A DNA stretch of 37,091 nucleotides from Methanobacteriota archaeon (lineage in GTDB: Archaea; Thermoplasmatota; Poseidoniia; MGIII; CG-Epi1): the NCBI GenBank assembly GCA_016845825.1, contig JAERSJ010000133.1, positions 1 to 37,091 on the forward strand, given 5' to 3'. The position numbers and the translations under genes were made by a program. Numbering within the stretch: the stretch's first letter is position 1; each line of letters begins with the position of its first letter. Of this stretch, positions 35,425 through 37,091 are shown piece after piece. The notes below the pieces were generated by a model. It was not told the DNA's origin, searched no databases, and was given only the letters and a program-made list of their open reading frames with translations.

Positions 35425-37091
35425 TTAACTACTGAACGAACGGCGACCCCAGAATACTAATGCCAAAGCACCACCTGCAAATCCGCCTGCTCCAGCTAAG
35501 AGAGCTACGTTTCTAATTGTCCAGACTGATTCTTCTATTTCCTGAATTGTTTCAACTTCCATTTGTAATCTGCTAAGATTAAATGCATTGAAATTCATTT
35601 CAATAAAATTAGTACCATTGTAAGCTGATGAAGGCTCTCCAAATTCTAATTTAGAGATACATGCTTGATTTGCTGTGTTCATGTTAACTCCATCAGTAGA
35701 ACATGCATAATCTCCATAATTTGTCATATTTTCATCAACATAATGATCTCCGGTTCCCATGATTAATCGAACATTTACATCATACGGGACACGTGGTTCC
35801 CAGAATTCTTCAAGCGTTGCTCCTTGATTTGGTTTAATTCCTACTGCAGTTCCTTCAATACCAAACACCCAAAGGTGTCCGCTGCTTGAATCATCTACTG
35901 CTATTGAATATTCTTTAGCATTAGTGTTAGTTCCAAGACTTTGAGAATTGTCGTTTGAACCATCGCTGTTAATGTCTATTGATAATTCTAAATCTGCAAC
36001 TGTAAATCTGTCAGTGTTAACTTGCGGATAAGAGAGTACGATTTCAGCACTTACTGTTCCTTCTGGAACGTGTAAGTAGTGAGTAGAGTCTGTAACATAA
36101 GTTCCGCTGCTGCCAACAAAGTATGCCCACTCCCCTTTCCAATCTGCTTTTAACGTATCTGTGAACTGTTTTGCTTTGTGAATGTGAGATATGCCTAACA
36201 TTGCATCTCTAGCATCAAAAACGGTAACCATTTCATTATCAGGCATACCGTCGCCATCCTCATCTGCATTTCTCATGCTTTCTAGGGTCAATGCCATTTG
36301 AATTGCATATTTTGTATCAATTAGCCCATGACCTTGTCCCCAATCGTGTGTCATTCCTGTTTTACTTACAGTTCCATTAGCATTTGATTGTCCGCCCTGG
36401 ATATATTTCCCAGAAAGCTCCATGATTAATTCTGCTTCAGAAACAAAAGTATCGATTCTATCTCCATACCACTCACCTTCAAGGGTTTCATGGTCTTCAT
36501 AGAGATAATCTGCAACTCCTAGTGATGGTGCTGCTTGGTACAATAGAGTTGCTACTCCAGCAATGTGTGGTGTTGCCATTGAAGTACCTGAAATTGCCAT
36601 GTAGTACAAGTCATCATCTGATGGACGTTGAATAATATCAATTAGAGTTGCACGAGGGGCTGTTGCCCATATCTCAACTCCTGGGGCGCCGATATCTGGC
36701 CATGTTTGTGGTTTGGTCATGTCTCCTCTAGATGAGAATCCTGCTATTCCAGAACCATCATGTTCAAGAGCTGCAACTCCAATTACTAGAGGAATACTTG
36801 CATACGGATTTGTTTGTAAATCACTACCGTCTCCTCCTGAATTCCCTGCTGCAAATACTGAAACCACATTGTTATCGTATTGTAAATTTAGAACCGCTTG
36901 AGAAACTGCATTAGATGGATCATATTCTGAACCTGAACTTCCCCATGAATTGGAAGTGACTCGAATGTTCAACGGATTTGCATCAGGCCTTGAATTGTCG
37001 TAAACCCATTGGAAAGCTTCAACTGCATTATCGATGAATGCGATATCTCCGACTCCCATTCCAACCAATGTTGCGCCTGGAGCTACTCCTT
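35425..37091 (-). CDS. Subtilisin-like (S8) serine protease, 5'-truncated by the window edge
   Basis: Catalytic Ser motif GTSMATPHIAGVATLLYQAAP. The frame stays open past the listed Met to the window end (GVAPGATLVGMGVGD), so the N-terminal catalytic residues lie outside. C-terminal TM followed by WGRRSFSS. Confidence 0.92.
   Translation of the reverse strand, partial: GVAPGATLVGMGVGDIAFIDNAVEAFQWVYDNSRPDANPLNIRVTSNSWGSSGSEYDPSNAVSQAVLNLQYDNNVVSVFAAGNSGGDGSDLQTNPYASIPLVIGVAALEHDGSGIAGFSSRGDMTKPQTWPDIGAPGVEIWATAPRATLIDIIQRPSDDDLYYMAISGTSMATPHIAGVATLLYQAAPSLGVADYLYEDHETLEGEWYGDRIDTFVSEAELIMELSGKYIQGGQSNANGTVSKTGMTHDWGQGHGLIDTKYAIQMALTLESMRNADEDGDGMPDNEMVTVFDARDAMLGISHIHKAKQFTDTLKADWKGEWAYFVGSSGTYVTDSTHYLHVPEGTVSAEIVLSYPQVNTDRFTVADLELSIDINSDGSNDNSQSLGTNTNAKEYSIAVDDSSSGHLWVFGIEGTAVGIKPNQGATLEEFWEPRVPYDVNVRLIMGTGDHYVDENMTNYGDYACSTDGVNMNTANQACISKLEFGEPSSAYNGTNFIEMNFNAFNLSRLQMEVETIQEIEESVWTIRNVALLAGAGGFAGGALALVFWGRRSFSS

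Noticed and set aside
1-37091. CRISPR array, transposon or phage island
   Set aside because: No regularly spaced direct repeats, transposase, integrase or cas-like proteins seen on either strand.

Overview
This is an A+T-rich archaeal chromosomal window. Gene order and protein features suggest a planktonic euryarchaeon of the Marine Group II/III (Poseidoniales-like) type, but that taxonomic call is inference. The core is an almost canonical, collinear archaeal S10-spc ribosomal supercluster at ~10.2-25.7 kb: uL3-uL4-uL23-uL2-uS19-uL22-uS3-uL29-SUI1-Rpp29-uS17-uL14-uL24-eS4-uL5-uS14-uS8-uL6-eL32-eL19-uL18-uS5-uL30-uL15-SecY-[hexapeptide acetyltransferase]-AdkA-DUF106. Upstream are small membrane proteins, a PKD-domain secreted protein, ValS, a thiolase/SDR pair and an acyltransferase-3 protein. 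Downstream are a HemK-like methyltransferase, a translationally coupled trio (PIG-L deacetylase, GT4 glycosyltransferase, ATP-grasp), tRNA-Ser(CGA), a MoaD/ThiS/SAMP-like beta-grasp protein, a 1121-aa multi-domain fusion, tRNA-Glu(CTC), a TSP3/PGF-CTERM surface protein, a lipoprotein with BNR-like repeats and a truncated subtilase. I saw no CRISPR array, IS element or phage. Main items for follow-up: (1) a G+C-rich, highly foldable leader upstream of rpl3; (2) an RHH-like N-terminus on the PIG-L deacetylase with a palindrome in its promoter, heading a deacetylase/GT4/ATP-grasp operon whose logic resembles bacillithiol/mycothiol-type pathways; (3) a SAP domain at the C-terminus of uL24; (4) a fusion of Lys-rich tail, pentapeptide-like repeats, PF06695-like membrane domain and NAD-epimerase. 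All domain calls are by eye; no searches were run.
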